Assembly (NCBI RefSeq): GCF_004217045.1
Contig: NZ_SGXM01000001.1
Location: forward strand, 186,001 to 250,000
Reading direction: 5' to 3'
DNA: 64,000 bases
Source: Cupriavidus agavae
Lineage (GTDB): Bacteria > Pseudomonadota > Gammaproteobacteria > Burkholderiales > Burkholderiaceae
Shown here one piece after another: positions 28,144 to 38,836 of this stretch. The position numbers and the translations under genes were made by a program. How positions within the stretch are numbered: the stretch's first letter is position 1; the number at the start of each line of letters is the position of its first letter. The notes beneath the pieces were generated by a model. That model was not told the origin of the DNA. It made no database searches and was given only the letters and a program-made list of their open reading frames with translations.

Positions 28144-31022
28144 CAGGCGTGGCTCCTGTGTTCACCGGCGCCGAACAGGTTGCTGTCGCAGCGGCCGCAG
28201 AGGGTGGGGTGGGCCGGGTTGTGGCCCACGTCGGCGCGGTAGTGCCAGCAGCGCTCGCACTTGGCGTGTGACGACGGCGTGACGGTGACCAGCAGGTCGC
28301 CGCCCTCGGGGGCCGGCGTGACCTTGGCCGCCGAAGTCAGCAGCACGAAGCGCAGGTCGTCGTCCAGGCTCTGCAGCGCGGCCAGCACCGGGCCGCCGGC
28401 CGCGATGGTGACCTCGGCCTGCAGCGACGAACCGATCTCGCCTTCCACGCGCACCGCTTCGAGCTGGCGCGTGACTTCGGCGCGCACGGTACGGATCTCG
28501 TGCCACTTCTGCAGCAGGTTGTCCGCCTCGTCCACGGCCGGCACGTCGTAGTACGTGCTCGTGAAGATGGTGTCGGTGTGCTCGGTGCCGTGGGCGAAGA
28601 TCTGCCAGGCTTCCTCGGCCGTGAACGACAGGAATGGCGCCATCCAGTGCAGCATCGCCTGGGTGATGTGGTAGATCGCGTTCTGGGCCGCGCGGCGCTC
28701 GCGGGAGCCGGCTGCGGTGGTGTAGAGGCGGTCCTTGAGCACGTCGAGGTAGAAGCCGCCGAGATCCTCCGAGCAGAACGTCTGCAGCTTGGCCACCACC
28801 GGGTGGAACTCGTACTGCTGGTAGTGCGACAGCACCTCCACCTGCAGGCGCCCGGTCAGCGCCACGGCGTAGCGGTCGATTTCCAGCCACTCCGACGCCG
28901 GCAGCGCGTGCTTGCCGTGGTCGTAGTCGGTCAGGTTGGCCAGCAGGAAGCGCAGCGTGTTGCGGATGCGGCGATAGCCTTCCACCACGCGCTTCAGGAT
29001 TTCGTCAGAGATCGACAGTTCGCCCGAGTAGTCGGTCGAGGCCACCCACAGGCGGATGATTTCGGCGCCCATCTTGTTCGAGATGTCCTGCGGCGCCACG
29101 GTGTTGCCGATCGACTTGGACATCTTGCGGCCTTCGCCATCGACCGTGAAGCCGTGCGTCAGCAGCGCCTTGTAGGGCGGCTTGCCGTACAGCATCGAGG
29201 CGGTCAGCAGCGACGAGTGGAACCAGCCGCGGTGCTGGTCCGAGCCTTCGAGGTACAGGTCGGCCAGGCGGCCGTCGGGCTGGTCGGCGGACGGATCGTA
29301 CAGCTCGTCGCGGTGCGAGCCGCGGATCACGGTCCAGTGCGTGGTGCCGGAGTCGAACCAGACGTCGAGCGTGTCGCGGTTCTTCTCGTAGAACGCGGCG
29401 TCGTCGCCGAGCAGTTCCTTCGGGTCGAGCGACTGCCAGGCCTCGATGCCGCTCTTTTCCACGCGCTTTGCCACTTCTTCGAGCAGCGCCGGGGTGTTCG
29501 GGTGCAGCGCGCCGGTTTCCTTGTGGACGAAGAACGCCATCGGCACGCCCCACTGGCGCTGGCGCGAGAGCGTCCAGTCCGGCCGGTTGGCGATCATGTT
29601 GTGCAGGCGCTGCTTGCCCCAGGCCGGGAAGAACTCGGTGTTGTCGATGCCGGCCAGCGCGGTCTCGCGCAGCGTGGCACTGTTGTCCACCGGCGTCACG
29701 TCCATGCCCGCGAACCACTGCGACGTGGCGCGGTAGATGATCGGCGTCTTGTGGCGCCAGCAGTGCATGTAGCTGTGCTCGTACTTGTGCGAGTTGAACA
29801 GGTTGCCCGACTCACGTAGTACTTCTACGATTTTTGGGTTCGCATCCCAGATCGACAGCCCGCCGAACAGCGGCAGCGTGCTGGCGTAGACGCCATCGCC
29901 CATCACGGGGCTGATGATGTCGGCGTCGGGCATGCCATGGGCCTTGCACGACTGGAAATCCTCCACGCCATAGGCCGGGGCCGAGTGGACGATGCCGGTG
30001 CCGGTATCGGTGGTCACGTAGTCGCCCAGGTACACCGGCGACGTGCGCGCGTAGCCGGCATCCATCTTGGCCAGCGGATGGTGGAAACGCACCTCCGACA
30101 GCGCATCGCCGCGTGCCGTGGCCACCACCGTGCCTTCCAGCGCGTAGGTCTTGAGCTGTTCCTCGACGCGGTCCTTCGCCAGGATCAGGAAGCCGCGCGC
30201 GGTGTCCACCAGCGCGTATTCCACTTCCGGGTGCATGTTCAGCGCCTGGTTCGACGGGATGGTCCACGGCGTGGTGGTCCAGATCACCACCCAGCCCGGC
30301 TTGCCTTCCAGCGAGGCCAGCGGCACGTGGAACGCCTGGGCGATCTTGTCGGTGTCCGCGAACGGGAAGCCCACGTCGATCGACAGGTCCACCTTGTCCT
30401 TGTACTCCACCTCGGCCTCGGCCAGCGCGGAGCCGCAGTCGAAGCACCAGTTCACGGGCTTCAGGCCGCGGAACACGTAGCCCTTCTCCATGATCTGGCC
30501 CAGCGCGCGAAGCTCGTCGGCCTCGTTGCTGAAGTTCATGGTCAGGTACGGGTTGTCCCAGTCGCCGAGCACGCCCAGGCGCTCGAAATCCTTCTTCTGG
30601 CGGGCGATCTGCTCGGTGGCGTAGGCGCGCGCCTTGGACTGCACTTCCTGCACCGGCAGGCCCTTGCCGAACTGCTTCTCGATCTGGATCTCGATCGGCA
30701 TGCCGTGGCAGTCCCAGCCCGGCACGTAGACCGCGTCGAGGCCGGTCAGCCCGCGCGCCTTGATGATCATGTCCTTGAGGACCTTGTTTACGGCGTGGCC
30801 GATGTGGATGTCACCGTTGGCGTACGGGGGGCCGTCGTGCAGCACGAACTTCTTCGCGCCCTTGCGCGCGGCGCGGATCTTCTTGTACAGCTGCTTGTCC
30901 TGCCATTGCTTGACCCACAGCGGCTCGCGCCTGGGCAGGTCGCCACGCATCGGGAACGGGGTATCCAGCAGGTTCACCGGGTACTTGCTTTTTTCGGGCT
31001 TGGCGCGTTTGTCGTCGGACAT
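28143..31022 (-). CDS. ileS: Isoleucyl-tRNA synthetase (959 aa)
   Basis: Class Ia synthetase with the HIGH motif in [16 protein letters not shown], an editing (CP1) domain with [14 protein letters not shown], the KMSKS loop [10 protein letters not shown], and a C-terminal zinc site [20 protein letters not shown]. This is the normal bacterial type-1 arrangement. Start [15 protein letters not shown] at 31022; the open frame continues 72 codons upstream without similarity. The ribF-ileS-lspA order is widely conserved. Confidence 0.98.
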   Translation of the reverse strand: MSDDKRAKPEKSKYPVNLLDTPFPMRGDLPRREPLWVKQWQDKQLYKKIRAARKGAKKFVLHDGPPYANGDIHIGHAVNKVLKDMIIKARGLTGLDAVYVPGWDCHGMPIEIQIEKQFGKGLPVQEVQSKARAYATEQIARQKKDFERLGVLGDWDNPYLTMNFSNEADELRALGQIMEKGYVFRGLKPVNWCFDCGSALAEAEVEYKDKVDLSIDVGFPFADTDKIAQAFHVPLASLEGKPGWVVIWTTTPWTIPSNQALNMHPEVEYALVDTARGFLILAKDRVEEQLKTYALEGTVVATARGDALSEVRFHHPLAKMDAGYARTSPVYLGDYVTTDTGTGIVHSAPAYGVEDFQSCKAHGMPDADIISPVMGDGVYASTLPLFGGLSIWDANPKIVEVLRESGNLFNSHKYEHSYMHCWRHKTPIIYRATSQWFAGMDVTPVDNSATLRETALAGIDNTEFFPAWGKQRLHNMIANRPDWTLSRQRQWGVPMAFFVHKETGALHPNTPALLEEVAKRVEKSGIEAWQSLDPKELLGDDAAFYEKNRDTLDVWFDSGTTHWTVIRGSHRDELYDPSADQPDGRLADLYLEGSDQHRGWFHSSLLTASMLYGKPPYKALLTHGFTVDGEGRKMSKSIGNTVAPQDISNKMGAEIIRLWVASTDYSGELSISDEILKRVVEGYRRIRNTLRFLLANLTDYDHGKHALPASEWLEIDRYAVALTGRLQVEVLSHYQQYEFHPVVAKLQTFCSEDLGGFYLDVLKDRLYTTAAGSRERRAAQNAIYHITQAMLHWMAPFLSFTAEEAWQIFAHGTEHTDTIFTSTYYDVPAVDEADNLLQKWHEIRTVRAEVTRQLEAVRVEGEIGSSLQAEVTIAAGGPVLAALQSLDDDLRFVLLTSAAKVTPAPEGGDLLVTVTPSSHAKCERCWHYRADVGHNPAHPTLCGRCDSNLFGAGEHRSHA

Positions 31023-31140
31023 GTTCGATTCTCGGGGCAATTCGTGGGGCGCGGCTGGCGGATGGCCGCCGCGCGTGTCATTTCGGATGAGGCAGGGCGG
31101 GTCCGGCGGCGGGGCAGGGTCTGCACCGCGCTGCCGGCCG

Positions 31141-32130
31141 CTAGCTAATTCGGTCGGTGGCCGAGGTGGCAAAGTCGCGCCGGCCGCTGCCCGCCTCGGG
31201 CGCCGACAGGCCGAAGAACGCGCGCGCATCGTCGGCATCCTTCGCGATGGCGGCGGTCAGGGCCTCCAGCGTGTGGAACCGTTCCTCGTCGCGCAGCTTC
31301 TTCATGAATTCCACGCGCACGAGCTTGCCGTAGAGGTTCTCGCTGACGTCGAACAGATGCACTTCGAGCAGCACGCGCCCGGCATCCTCGACGGTCGGCC
31401 GCACGCCGATACTCGCCACGCCGGGCAGCGGGTGGTCGGCAATGCCATGCACCTGCACCACGAAGATGCCGTTCACGGCGGGCCGCTTGTGCGAGATCTT
31501 GAGGTTCAGCGTGGGGAAGCCGAGATTGCGGCCCAGCTTGCGGCCGTGGATCACGTGCCCGCTGATGGCGTAGCCGTGGCCCAGCAGCCGGCGCGCGTGT
31601 TCGAGGTCGCCCTCGGCCAGCGCCTGGCGCACCGCCGAGCTGGAGATGCGGATGCCGCCTTCGGAGACCGAGCCCATCTGCTCCACGTCGAAGCCGAACT
31701 CGCGGCCCGCTTCCTGCAGGTAGGCGAAGTCGCCGGCGCGGCGCGCGCCGAAGCGGAAGTCGTCGCCCACCAGCACCCAGCGCGCGTGCAGCCCGTTCCA
31801 GAGCACGTTCTCGACGAACTGCTGCGGCGACTGGGCGGCGAAATGGGCGTTGAAATGCTCCACGACCACGCGGTCCACGCCGTTGCGGCGCAGCGCGTCG
31901 AGCTTGTCGCGCAGCAGGGCGATCCGGGTGGGAGCGTGTTCGGGCGCGAAAAACTCGCGCGGATGGGGCTCGAACGTCATCACGCACAGCGGCAGGCCAC
32001 GCGCATCGGCGGCCGCGCGGGCGCGGGCGAGCAGCGACTGGTGGCCGCGATGCACACCGTCGAAATTACCGATGGTGAGCGCGCAGGGCGCCCGGCTTTC
32101 GGCGTTGGGCAGGCCGCGGAAGACTTTCAC
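31141..32130 (-). CDS. ribF: Bifunctional riboflavin kinase / FAD synthetase (329 aa)
   Basis: Converts riboflavin to FMN and then FAD. The N-terminal FAD synthetase domain shows [17 protein letters not shown]; the C-terminal kinase domain shows [16 protein letters not shown] and a downstream EVHLFD. The start codon is GTG at 32130. A minus-strand TATAAT at 32171-32166 predicts a start near 32159 and a short leader. Heads the ribF-ileS-lspA operon. Confidence 0.96.
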   Translation of the reverse strand: MKVFRGLPNAESRAPCALTIGNFDGVHRGHQSLLARARAAADARGLPLCVMTFEPHPREFFAPEHAPTRIALLRDKLDALRRNGVDRVVVEHFNAHFAAQSPQQFVENVLWNGLHARWVLVGDDFRFGARRAGDFAYLQEAGREFGFDVEQMGSVSEGGIRISSSAVRQALAEGDLEHARRLLGHGYAISGHVIHGRKLGRNLGFPTLNLKISHKRPAVNGIFVVQVHGIADHPLPGVASIGVRPTVEDAGRVLLEVHLFDVSENLYGKLVRVEFMKKLRDEERFHTLEALTAAIAKDADDARAFFGLSAPEAGSGRRDFATSATDRIS

Positions 32131-32387
32131 GAGGACGGCGGACGAGCGTTTTAGGGAAAGCGAGCATTATAAGGCGAATGGCCCGCCTTGCCCCGTGGTT
32201 CCCCGAATTGCGGGCCACCCGCCGGCGCTGGTGTGGGCAAGCCGCCAAAAATGGCGAAATTGTGGTGGACAGGGCCGCCCGACGATGGCGCGGCGCTGCG
32301 AAAGGCGGCATGATATGCGCCATTCCGAACATAAACCGCGCGATTCCCGCAACAGTCGGTCGCCATCCGCCTCCCGAGCCTGCCTCC

Positions 32388-34178
32388 TTGAACGCGCTGC
32401 TCAACAAGCTCCTGCCGCCGCCCGGCCCGCAGCTGGACACCGAAACGCGGGCCAAGCTGCTGGTGACCGTGCATCGGGTCTCCCCCACGGCCATCGCGTC
32501 GTCGGTGCTGCTGCCCGGCCTGACCACCTGGGCCTTCTGGTACGAAGCCAACCAGATGGCGCTGTTGCTGTGGTGCGCCACCATGCTGGTGCTCACGGCG
32601 GCCGGTAGCTGGTTCTATGTGGGATTCAAGCGCGACAGCGGCAAGATGAGCCGTTCGGCGCACACGCGCAAGTGGTGGAACCACATGCGCGCCATCGCCT
32701 TCCTGACCGGCCTGACCTGGGGCAGCTCCGCGCTGCTGCACCTCTATACCAGTTCGATGGTGTTCTCGGCGGTGCTCTACCTGCTCACGCTGGGCGTGCT
32801 GGCCGGGGGCGCCACGTCGCAATCGCCGATCCCGTCGAACCTGGTCTTCGCCGGCGTGCCGATCCTGGTGCCCAACATCCTGCTGGCCGACTTTGCCTTC
32901 CCGGGGCATGGCGGCTACGTGCAGATCCTGCTGGTGGTCTACGCGCTGATGCTGGCGCGCCATTCGCTGAACCTGCAGCACACGCTGGTCCGGGCCATCC
33001 AGCTCGAATCGGAGAGCCGCCGGCTGGCCAAGCAGTTCCAGGAAGAAAAGGAGCGTGCGCTGCACGCCAGCGAGGAAAAATCGCGCTTCCTGGCCGCCGC
33101 CAGCCACGACCTGCGCCAGCCGGTCCATGCGCTGGTGATGCTGGTCGAGGCGTTGCGTGCGCGCAACCAGTCCACCGCGCTGCATCCGCTGGTGGAGCAG
33201 GTGGCCGCCGGCACGCAGACCATCGACCTGCTGTTCCGCTCGCTGCTCGACCTTTCCAAGCTCGAAGGCCGCAAGGTGCTGCCGACGCTGGAGCCGTGCG
33301 AACTCAATGCGCTGATCCACGACGTGATGGGCCAGTTCGCCGCCGATGCGCGCGAAAGCGGCCTGACGCTGACCCCGCGCGTGCCCGACGAACTCTATGG
33401 CATGGCCGAGCCGGTGCTGCTGCGCCGCGCGCTGTTCAACCTCGTGCAGAACGCGCTGCGTTACACAAAGCGCGGCGGCATCCTGGTGACAGCCCGCCAG
33501 CGGCGCAAGCATGTGCGCGTGGAGGTCTGGGATACCGGCGCGGGCATCACGCCCGAACACCTGCCCGAGATCTTCTCGCCGTACTACCAGGTCCACAATC
33601 CGCAGCGCGACCCCTCGCAGGGGCTCGGCCTGGGCCTGGCGATCTTCAAGGAGTGCGTGCGGCTGATGCGCGGGACGTACGGCGTGCGTTCGGTGCCTGG
33701 CAAGGGCTCGGTATTCTGGTTCGCGCTGGCGCCGGTGCCGGCCGAGACCGTGGCCAGCGTGCGCGCGATGCGCAAGAACGCGCAGGCCGAGGAGGCGCGC
33801 CAGGATCGGCTGCGCGGCACGGTGCTGGTGGTCGATGACGACAGCCAGATCCGCAAGGCGTGGATTGCGCTGATGGAAGCGTGGGGCATACGCGTGGCGT
33901 GCGCCGCGCACGGGCAGGAGGCCGACGCGCTGTTCGCCAAGGGCCTCAAGCCGGACATCATCTTCTGCGACCTGCGCCTGCCCGGCAACGAGAACGGCCT
34001 GGACCTGCTGGAACGGTGGCAGACCACGCAGCCGCAAGCGCGCAGCGCGCTGCTGACCGGCGATCTGAAATCGGCCGCGCTGCTGGCGGCCGAGGATGCG
34101 GGCTACTTCGTGCTGCCCAAGCCGGTGGACCCGGCCAACCTGCGCATGCTGCTGCGGCGCTGGCTCACGGCGGTGTGA
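32388..34178 (+). CDS. Hybrid sensor histidine kinase with C-terminal receiver (about 596 aa)
   Basis: N-terminal about 190 residues hold five or six membrane segments (e.g. AIASSVLLPGLTTWAFW, LLLWCATMLVLTAAGSW). A coiled linker follows, then a HisKA domain with the phospho-His in AAASHDLRQPVHAL, and an ATPase domain with N-box FNLVQNALRY, DTGAGI and GLGLGLAIF. The last about 120 residues are a receiver (VLVVDDDSQIRKAW, phospho-Asp in FCDLRLPG, Lys in LPKPVDP). The start is uncertain: TTG at 32388 is chosen because codons upstream, from the ATG at 32310, lose the strong G/C third-position bias. The convergent NarL-type regulator is the likely partner. Confidence 0.85.
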   Translation: MNALLNKLLPPPGPQLDTETRAKLLVTVHRVSPTAIASSVLLPGLTTWAFWYEANQMALLLWCATMLVLTAAGSWFYVGFKRDSGKMSRSAHTRKWWNHMRAIAFLTGLTWGSSALLHLYTSSMVFSAVLYLLTLGVLAGGATSQSPIPSNLVFAGVPILVPNILLADFAFPGHGGYVQILLVVYALMLARHSLNLQHTLVRAIQLESESRRLAKQFQEEKERALHASEEKSRFLAAASHDLRQPVHALVMLVEALRARNQSTALHPLVEQVAAGTQTIDLLFRSLLDLSKLEGRKVLPTLEPCELNALIHDVMGQFAADARESGLTLTPRVPDELYGMAEPVLLRRALFNLVQNALRYTKRGGILVTARQRRKHVRVEVWDTGAGITPEHLPEIFSPYYQVHNPQRDPSQGLGLGLAIFKECVRLMRGTYGVRSVPGKGSVFWFALAPVPAETVASVRAMRKNAQAEEARQDRLRGTVLVVDDDSQIRKAWIALMEAWGIRVACAAHGQEADALFAKGLKPDIIFCDLRLPGNENGLDLLERWQTTQPQARSALLTGDLKSAALLAAEDAGYFVLPKPVDPANLRMLLRRWLTAV

Positions 34179-34210
34179 ACCAGACATCGTAAAACGGCCA
34201 GAAAAACCGC

Positions 34211-34870
34211 TTACTGCCGCAGCCGGAACCGCTCCATCCGCGACATGACCTGCATGCGCGTGCGCACGCCCAGGCGTTGCAGAATGGCGGAAACGTGTTC
34301 CTTGACGGTGTTCTCGGTCAGTCCCAGCTTGCGCGCGATCACCTTGTTCGGCAGCCCTTCGAGCACCAGCGCCAGCACCGAGCCCTGGCGCGGCGTCAGG
34401 CCCAGCTCGGCCGGCGTCACGGGAATGCCGTGCGCGGGGCCGAAGGACTGGGCGCGGCCGGACAGCGCCTCGTCGGTCGGAAAGCTCGTGTCGCCGGCCA
34501 GTACCTTGCGTACGGCGGCCGTGAAGGCGTTGGCGTCGAGATGCTTGCCGACGAAGCCGCACGCGGACAGCGCGCGGGCGCGGCCGACGATTTCGGGCGT
34601 GGCTTCGGCGGACATGAAGATGAAGCGTGCGCCGGGGATCACGGTCTTGAATGCCTGCATGGCGTCGAAGCCGGTGCCATCATTCAGCCAGATATCCAGC
34701 AGCACGATATCGGGACGGAGTCCCTGGTTCAGCGAGTGGAGAGCTTCCTTGGCGCTGCCGGCAGCATGGACTGCAACGTCGGGCATCACCTCCGCCAGAA
34801 ACGCGGTGGTGCCGGAAAGAGCCATAGGATGATCATCGACCACCAACAGAGTCGGTGCAGCGTTCGACAT
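34211..34870 (-). CDS. NarL/FixJ-family response regulator (219 aa)
   Basis: Receiver domain at residues about 8-125 (LLVVDDHPMAL with the acidic pair, phospho-Asp in VLLDIWLNDGTG, Lys in FVGKHLDA), then a LuxR-type helix-turn-helix from about 155 (LTPRQGSVLALVLEGLPNKVIARKLGLTENTVKEHVSAIL). Convergent with the hybrid kinase, 3' ends 32 nt apart. DLRQP-type hybrid kinases are often paired with such regulators in Burkholderiales. Target genes unknown. Confidence 0.92.
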   Translation of the reverse strand: MSNAAPTLLVVDDHPMALSGTTAFLAEVMPDVAVHAAGSAKEALHSLNQGLRPDIVLLDIWLNDGTGFDAMQAFKTVIPGARFIFMSAEATPEIVGRARALSACGFVGKHLDANAFTAAVRKVLAGDTSFPTDEALSGRAQSFGPAHGIPVTPAELGLTPRQGSVLALVLEGLPNKVIARKLGLTENTVKEHVSAILQRLGVRTRMQVMSRMERFRLRQ

Positions 34871-35107
34871 GCGTATTCCCGTCTAATTTCCCGTTTCGTC
34901 CTTGTTGTCACCGTAATCCGAAGATCCGGCGCGTGGACGTAGGGACCACTCTAACAGAGCGGGGTGCGCGTCACAATCCGTCGCACCGTGATGTTTCATG
35001 TTGCAATTAAACCCGAGAGCGTTGCCCCGTGCGCGTTTGGCGGTAATTAAGTACCTAATGTGCATGCTTTGCGGGCGTTTGCACCACAGCTTGGTAGAAT
35101 CGCGGCG

Positions 35108-35767
35108 ATGAAAAATATTGTCATATTGATTTCCGGGCGCGGCTCCAACATGGAAGCGATCGTCCGGGCCTGCGCAGCCGAGCGATGGCCGGCGCGCGTG
35201 GCCGCCGTGCTGTCGAACCGGCCCGATGCCTCGGGCCTTGAATTCGCGGCCGGCCACGGCATTGCCACCGGTGTGGTGGACCACAAGCAGTACCCCGACC
35301 GTGCCGCGTTCGATGCCGCCATGCGCGATGCCATCGATGCCCACCAGCCCGACCTCGTCGTGCTGGCCGGCTTCATGCGCATCCTGACCACGGAGTTCGT
35401 CGAGCACTACGCGGGGCGCATGCTGAACGTGCATCCGTCGCTGCTGCCGAGCTTCCCCGGCATGCATACGCACCGCCAGGCGCTCGAAGCGGGCGTGAAG
35501 CTGCACGGCGCGACGGTACATTTCGTCACGCCGGAACTGGACCACGGCCCGATCGTGATCCAGGCCGCGCTCGATGTTCTGCCAGGCGATACCCCTGAAT
35601 CGCTGGCCGATCGTCTGCTCGATAGCGAACATGTCATCTACCCGCGCGCAGTGCGCTGGTTTGTCGAAGACCGCCTGCACGTGCAGGACGGTATTGTTCA
35701 AGTTCAACCGGCCGAACCCCAATGGTTCATGGCCATCTCGCCCACAGCGGCAGGAAAACAGCCATGA
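35108..35767 (+). CDS. purN: Phosphoribosylglycinamide formyltransferase (219 aa)
   Basis: Formylates GAR using 10-formyl-THF in purine synthesis. ILISGRGSNMEAI at the start, catalytic Asn/His in MLNVHPSLLPSFPGMHTH and the Asp in ELDHGPIV are present. The tail is a little longer than in E. coli PurN. A TAGAAT (35095-35100) lies 7 nt before the ATG, so the mRNA may be leaderless; no Shine-Dalgarno is seen and no clear -35 is found. Overlaps the next gene by 4 nt. Confidence 0.96.
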   Translation: MKNIVILISGRGSNMEAIVRACAAERWPARVAAVLSNRPDASGLEFAAGHGIATGVVDHKQYPDRAAFDAAMRDAIDAHQPDLVVLAGFMRILTTEFVEHYAGRMLNVHPSLLPSFPGMHTHRQALEAGVKLHGATVHFVTPELDHGPIVIQAALDVLPGDTPESLADRLLDSEHVIYPRAVRWFVEDRLHVQDGIVQVQPAEPQWFMAISPTAAGKQP

Positions 35768-37152
35768 GTCGCAATCCCGCAACTTCCCCGGACAACCGCC
35801 AGCGCCCGCGTTCCAGCAAGGGCAAGGGCAGTCCCATCCGCCAGGCGCGTGCGCCGGGCGCCGACGGCCCGCGCCATCCGGGCGGCCTGCAGGCGTTCCA
35901 CCTGCAACATATCGAGCGGCTGCTCGGCAAGGTGCTGCTGTTCGCGCGTCCGTCGGATGCCGTGGTCAGCTACTACTTCCGAGAAAATAACAAACTTGGC
36001 CATCGTGACCGCGGAATCATTGCTGAAGCGATTTTTGCAGTGTTGCGTAGACGCGTCGAATTTGGTCAATTTGCCGAAAGCGGCACCGGATCCGCCACAC
36101 GGCGGCTGGGTCTGCTGGGTCTGGCATCGACGCTGGGCCGCGACACGTTGACGCCGTTCCTGTACCCGGACGAGTCCGAGTGGCTGGATCGCCTCACGAC
36201 GATCGAGCGGTCGAGCCTGGCGCCGCGCGTGCGCGCCAACCTGCCGGAATGGCTCTATGACGAACTCGTCACGCAGCACGGCGAACCGTTCACCGCGGCG
36301 CTCGGCGATGCGTGGCTGCGCCCGGCCCCGCTCGACCTGCGTGTGAACACTGCCAAGCTGTCGCGCGAGGAAGCGCTGGCCGAACTGGAGACGGCCGGCA
36401 TTGCCGCCGAGCCCGCCCCGATGGCGCCGGCCGGCATCCGCCTCAAGGGCAAGCCCGCGCTGAACCAGTTGCCGCTGTTCATCAATGGCGGCGTGGAGGT
36501 GCAGGACGAAGGCAGCCAGCTGCTATGCCACCTGGTGGCGCCGAAGCGTGGCGAAATGGTGGTGGACTTCTGCGCCGGCGCGGGCGGCAAGACGCTGGCG
36601 CTGGGCATGCAGATGCGCTCGACCGGCCGCCTGTATGCGTTCGACGTTTCCGAGAAACGCCTGACCAACCTCAAGCCGCGCCTGGCGCGCAGCGGCCTGT
36701 CGAACGTGCATCCGGTGCTGATCGACTCCGAGCGCGATCCCAAGGTGAAGCGTCTGGCCGGCAAGATCGACCGCGTGCTGGTGGACGCACCTTGCAGCGG
36801 GCTCGGCACGCTGCGCCGCAATCCCGATCTGAAGTGGCGCCAGACGCCGGAATCGATCACCGAGCTGACGGCCAAGCAGGCTGCCATCCTCGACGCTGCC
36901 GCCAAGCTCGTGAAGGGTGGCGGACGTGTGGTATACGCCACTTGCAGCGTGATCGCCGCCGAAAACGAGAAGATCGTGGCCGATTTCCTCGCGCGCAACG
37001 AGAATTTCCGTCTCGTACCGGTAGCCGAGGTGCTGGCCGAGCAGAAGATCGATGTTCCGAACTTGCCGGCAGAAGGCGGCATGCTGGCGCTGTATCCGCA
37101 CGTCCACCAGACTGACGGCTTCTTCGCTGCCGTCCTTGAACGGACGCGTTGA
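35764..37152 (+). CDS. RsmB/NOP2-family RNA m5C methyltransferase (462 aa)
   Basis: SAM-dependent cytosine-5 RNA methyltransferase. The C-terminal Rossmann domain has MVVDFCAGAGGKTLALG, FDVSEKRL, the catalytic Cys motif VDAPCSGLGTLRRNPD and the second Cys in VYATCSV. The N-terminal about 40 residues are basic and variable; a NusB-like region is degenerate. It resembles RsmB (16S C967) but the RNA target is inferred only. A patch near 35980-36070 is noticeably less G/C-rich at third positions. Coupled to purN by an ATGA overlap. Confidence 0.9.
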   Translation: MSRNPATSPDNRQRPRSSKGKGSPIRQARAPGADGPRHPGGLQAFHLQHIERLLGKVLLFARPSDAVVSYYFRENNKLGHRDRGIIAEAIFAVLRRRVEFGQFAESGTGSATRRLGLLGLASTLGRDTLTPFLYPDESEWLDRLTTIERSSLAPRVRANLPEWLYDELVTQHGEPFTAALGDAWLRPAPLDLRVNTAKLSREEALAELETAGIAAEPAPMAPAGIRLKGKPALNQLPLFINGGVEVQDEGSQLLCHLVAPKRGEMVVDFCAGAGGKTLALGMQMRSTGRLYAFDVSEKRLTNLKPRLARSGLSNVHPVLIDSERDPKVKRLAGKIDRVLVDAPCSGLGTLRRNPDLKWRQTPESITELTAKQAAILDAAAKLVKGGGRVVYATCSVIAAENEKIVADFLARNENFRLVPVAEVLAEQKIDVPNLPAEGGMLALYPHVHQTDGFFAAVLERTR

Positions 37153-37179
37153 GACCACGTTGAGCGCTGATTGCACGCG

Positions 37180-38532
37180 ATGAACGAACTTTCGCTGGCC
37201 GAGCTGGCCCGCTCCCACTCCGTACTGGGCAAGATGCTCGACGACCTGCTGCACGATGCCGGTGGTCCGGGCTTCTTCTGGCAGATCGGGGTGCTGGTGG
37301 CCTGCCTGGGCGTGGCGTGGCCGCTGGCCCGCTACGTGGTCCGGCGGCTGGCGGCGCGCCACGAGGATTCCAGCTTCGCGCTGCGCCTGGCGGCCGTGAG
37401 CCTGGAGCGGGCGATGTTCCCGCTGTTCGGGTGGGTGCTGGTGCTGGTGGCCCGCTTTGCGCTGGCGCCGTTTGTCTCGGTCAGCGTGCTGCGGCTGGCG
37501 CTGGTGCCGCTGTTCGGCATTTCATCGCTTTATATCGCGTTCTACGTGCTGCGCCGGGTGATTTCGGCAAGCGGCCAGTTGCACGGCATGCTGGTGCTGC
37601 TGGAGAAGGTGCTGACCACGCTGGTCTGGATCGGCATGGCGCTGTACGTGGTGGGCCTGCTGCCCGACGTGATCCGCTGGATGGAGGAAGTACGATTCCC
37701 GGTGGGTGGCAAGCACCCGATCAGCATTGCCGATGCGCTGATGGGCGTGGTCTGGATTCTGCTGACCGTGCTGGTGGCGATGTGGTTTGGCTCGTGGCTC
37801 GAAGAGCGCCTGATGCGGGCGCGCAGCCTCGACGCCAACCTCAAGGTCGTACTCACGCGCGTGACCAAGGCGCTGCTGCTGCTGGTGTCGCTGCTGCTGA
37901 GCCTGTCGCTGGTGGGCATCGACCTGACCGTGCTGTCGGTGTTCGGCGGCGCGCTGGGGGTGGGGCTGGGGCTGGGCCTGCAGAAGATCGCCAGCAACTA
38001 CATCTCGGGCTTCATCATCCTGCTGGACCGCTCGGTCACGCTGGGCGACCAGATTACCGTGGACAAGTACACCGGGATCGTCTCGCAGATCCGCACGCGC
38101 TACACCGTGGTGCGCAACGGCGACGGCGAGACACTGGTGCCGAACGAGCAGCTCGTGGCGCAGGCGGTGCAGAACCATTCGTTCTCGGGTACCAACGTGC
38201 GCGTGGCGGTGCGGGTGCAGGCCGACTACGCTGCCGACCCGGAGACGGTGATCGAACTGCTGCAGCGCTGTGTGCGCGATATTCCACGTGTGCTGGCCGA
38301 TCCGGTGCCAACGGCGTTCCTGGTGGCGTTCGCGGACAGCGGCATCGAGTACGAAGTGGCCGTCAACATCGCCGATCCCCAGAATGGCAAGCTCGGCGTC
38401 CAGTCGGCGATGAACCGGGCGATCTGGCGCACGTTCCAGGAACATGGCATCTCGATCCCGTATCCGCAGCGCGAACTGCGTGTGCTGAACGCCGCTTCGG
38501 TGCCGGCCGGCGCCGTGGCGGCCCCCGACTAG
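37180..38532 (+). CDS. MscS-family mechanosensitive channel (450 aa)
   Basis: Six or so membrane helices, more than the three of E. coli MscS. The pore-lining helix is seen as VFGGALGVGLGLGLQKIASNYISGFIILLDRSV, followed by the beta domain LGDQITVDKYTGIVSQIRTRYTVVRNGDGETLVPNEQ, and a cytoplasmic alpha/beta vestibule domain. Opens under membrane tension to release solutes (family knowledge). ATG at 37180 is preferred to the TTG at 37171 three codons earlier. Confidence 0.93.
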   Translation: MNELSLAELARSHSVLGKMLDDLLHDAGGPGFFWQIGVLVACLGVAWPLARYVVRRLAARHEDSSFALRLAAVSLERAMFPLFGWVLVLVARFALAPFVSVSVLRLALVPLFGISSLYIAFYVLRRVISASGQLHGMLVLLEKVLTTLVWIGMALYVVGLLPDVIRWMEEVRFPVGGKHPISIADALMGVVWILLTVLVAMWFGSWLEERLMRARSLDANLKVVLTRVTKALLLLVSLLLSLSLVGIDLTVLSVFGGALGVGLGLGLQKIASNYISGFIILLDRSVTLGDQITVDKYTGIVSQIRTRYTVVRNGDGETLVPNEQLVAQAVQNHSFSGTNVRVAVRVQADYAADPETVIELLQRCVRDIPRVLADPVPTAFLVAFADSGIEYEVAVNIADPQNGKLGVQSAMNRAIWRTFQEHGISIPYPQRELRVLNAASVPAGAVAAPD

Positions 38533-38836
38533 ATGGCGTTGGCGGCACCTCGGGAACGTTTGCTCCGGCAGACAATCAGAGTCGGGGAAATAGCGGATGT
38601 CCCTTCCGCGCCGATCCGGTAGAATGACGGGTTGTCGCGGGTAACGCTACCCGCCGTCCCACACCAGACAACCGCCAGATTGCAGCGGTTCGTGCCTCGG
38701 CCAGGCGCCCCTCAGGGTCAAGCCCGCGCCAGAAAGCTATCGCAATCGACTTCTTTGCAGTCTTTTTTCTGCGCGACAGGTGCGCCGCACGGTGGTGCCG
38801 CGCTGCAAACACTCGTTTTACGACGGAGAACATAGT
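38533..38836. promoter_or_regulatory. mscS-desaturase intergenic region and desaturase leader
   Basis: This 304-bp gap holds a TAGAAT -10 candidate at 38620-38625, a 7-bp hairpin GCGGGTA/TACCCGC at 38637-38654 just after the predicted start, and a long leader of about 200 nt before the desaturase. No ORF is supported. No terminator for mscS is evident. Confidence 0.45.

Noticed and set aside
31023-31140. T-box or other tRNA-sensing leader for ileS
   Set aside because: ileS is embedded in an operon 118 bp after ribF; no specifier loop or T-box sequence is present, and the class is rare in proteobacteria.
32178-32387. Longer N-terminus for the hybrid kinase, from 32178 or 32310
   Set aside because: Third-position GC falls sharply upstream of 32388 and the extra residues are hydrophilic and unlike a sensor start; kept as uncertainty in the entry.
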